Source: Rhizobium tibeticum (GTDB lineage: Bacteria; Pseudomonadota; Alphaproteobacteria; Rhizobiales; Rhizobiaceae). From it: 64,000 nucleotides of DNA. The stretch spans positions 124,001-188,000 of the forward strand of contig NZ_FOCV01000002.1 of NCBI RefSeq assembly GCF_900110205.1. The letters are read 5' to 3'. The notes beneath the pieces were generated by a model. That model saw nothing but the letters and a program-made list of their open reading frames with translations, was not told where the DNA came from and did not search any database. Every line of letters begins with the position of its first letter. Position 1 is the first letter of the stretch. The position numbers and the translations under genes were made by a program. Shown one piece after another: positions 63,227 to 64,000 of the stretch.

Positions 63227-64000
63227 ATGAATAGTCTCCGATTTTCCTCGCGAATCCTGTCCACGTCGGCATTGACTGGTTTGGCAATCGTCCATTTTCT
63301 CGCACCCGCCGCAGCGCAGGATGCGGCTGGACAGCAGCAGGATGGCGCGACGGTTCTTGAGGATATTATCGTCAATGGCGGCAGCGGCGGCGTCATCCAG
63401 CGGATGGCTATGTCGGCAAGAGCAGCGCGACGGGCACGAAAACCGACACGCCCTTCATCGAGGTGCCTCAGTCGATTTCCTCAGTGACCGAACAGCAGCT
63501 GAAGGATCGCGACCCGCAATCTCTTTTGGATACGGTCGCGTACACGCCGGGCACACGCGTCGGCGCTTATGGCTTCGACCCGCGTTTCGATTCATTCTCG
63601 GTGCGCGGCTTCGACGTGACCTATACCGGGATCTTCCGCGACAACCTTCGTCAGCCGGGCGCAGGCTCGTCACTCTTCAAGACCGAGCCGTACGGCCTCG
63701 AAGGAGTCTCGATCCTGCGTGGCCCATCTTCGGCACTGTATGGGGCAACAGGTGCCGGCGGTCTCTACAACCTCATCACCAAGCGGCCGACGGAAGAGCC
63801 TTTTCACGAAGTCAGCTGCAGTATGGTACCGACCAGCGCTATCAGAGCCGGTTCGACCTCTCCGGCCCCGTCAACAATGAGGACCCCTTCTACTATCGCC
63901 TGACGGGCCTCTATCGCGACGCCAATACGGAGCAGATCAGCGTTCCCGACGACCGCGTCTATATTGCGCCAGCCTTCATGTGGAAGCCGGACGAGGACAC
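63227..64000 (+). pseudogene. TonB-dependent siderophore receptor, two frameshifts, 3' end beyond window
   Basis: Outer-membrane receptor for ferric siderophores. The signal peptide (MNSLRFSSRILSTSALTGLA, cut near AAAQD) and the TonB-box region TVLEDIIVNG are in the first frame. At 63397-63398 one base seems lost: adding a C restores DGYVGKSSATGTKTDTPFIE and the plug domain (VPQSISSVTEQQLKDRDPQS, FSVRGFD, ILRGPSSALYGATGAGGLYN). At 63812-63813 a second base is missing; with it, QLQYGTDQRYQSRFDLSGPV continues in frame to the window edge. Both shifts are -1 at CAGC. Read as written the gene makes only an 86-residue peptide. It is either a recent pseudogene or carries base-calling errors. Confidence 0.85.

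Noticed and set aside
1-64000. tRNA, rRNA, CRISPR, IS elements, integrases or att sites
   Set aside because: Intergenic gaps were read for cloverleaf ends, regularly spaced repeats and transposase motifs; none was found, and gene order looks core-like. tRNAscan-SE would be decisive for tRNAs.

Overview
The window is ordinary chromosomal DNA of an alphaproteobacterium of the order Rhizobiales. Ensifer/Sinorhizobium, Rhizobium or Shinella are the most likely genera. The evidence is the high-GC coding style, the gene clusters lptC-lptA-lptB-rpoN-hpf-ptsN and glnD-murJ, the run tsaB-rimI-mur-olsA-miaB-phoH-ybeY-corC-lnt-praR-metK-trmB, a 761-residue malic enzyme fused to a phosphotransacetylase-like domain, and both ornithine-lipid genes (olsB and olsA). 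I see no rRNA, tRNA, CRISPR array, prophage or insertion sequence.

Layout. 1-4741: end of dapE, a small membrane protein, a LysR/serine-hydrolase divergent pair, then truA. 4741-6368: fmt and def on the minus strand. 6466-12898: two chemoreceptors (one globin-coupled and soluble, one membrane-bound with a C-terminal NWEEF tether), an RmuC homologue and a ribokinase-family sugar kinase. A strong bidirectional terminator at 12923-12954 separates these from the minus-strand rpoN/LPS-transport operon (12972-18157). 18371-24724: sppA, ihfB, a LapA-domain protein, a trypsin-fold pseudoprotease, a GNAT enzyme, a CoxG-like protein, two RNA methyltransferases and lspA. 24780-38537: hybrid histidine kinase, olsB, malic enzyme, mutS, a small unknown, glnD, murJ and an M15-type peptidase. 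38538-39075 is the only gene-free stretch over 300 bp. 39076-53541: a VOC protein, trpS, cupin, Usp, NifU-like protein, then the long tsaB-to-trmB block. 53549-63090: stress and housekeeping genes (Hsp20, nucleoside hydrolase, grpE, hrcA, rph, rdgB, hemW), an EamA transporter and a LysR regulator. The right edge cuts a TonB-dependent siderophore receptor whose reading frame is broken twice.

How the genes work together. RpoN, PtsN and GlnD are three control points of nitrogen physiology. LptA/B/C, OlsA/OlsB, Lnt, LspA, MurJ and SppA serve the envelope. MiaB, TruA, TrmB, TsaB, RimI, Fmt, Def, TrpS, YbeY, Rph and two methyltransferases serve RNA maturation and translation. Hsp20, GrpE and HrcA form a heat-shock group, and two of them carry matching RpoH-like promoters.

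I did not find a new multi-gene system. The best leads are the pseudoprotease that has lost all three catalytic residues (20297-21202), the doubly frameshifted receptor with both shifts at a CAGC context (63227-64000), a candidate Pho box in front of olsB (27094-27111), a palindromic operator in front of metK (51496-51515), and hairpins built around the stop codons of closely packed convergent genes.
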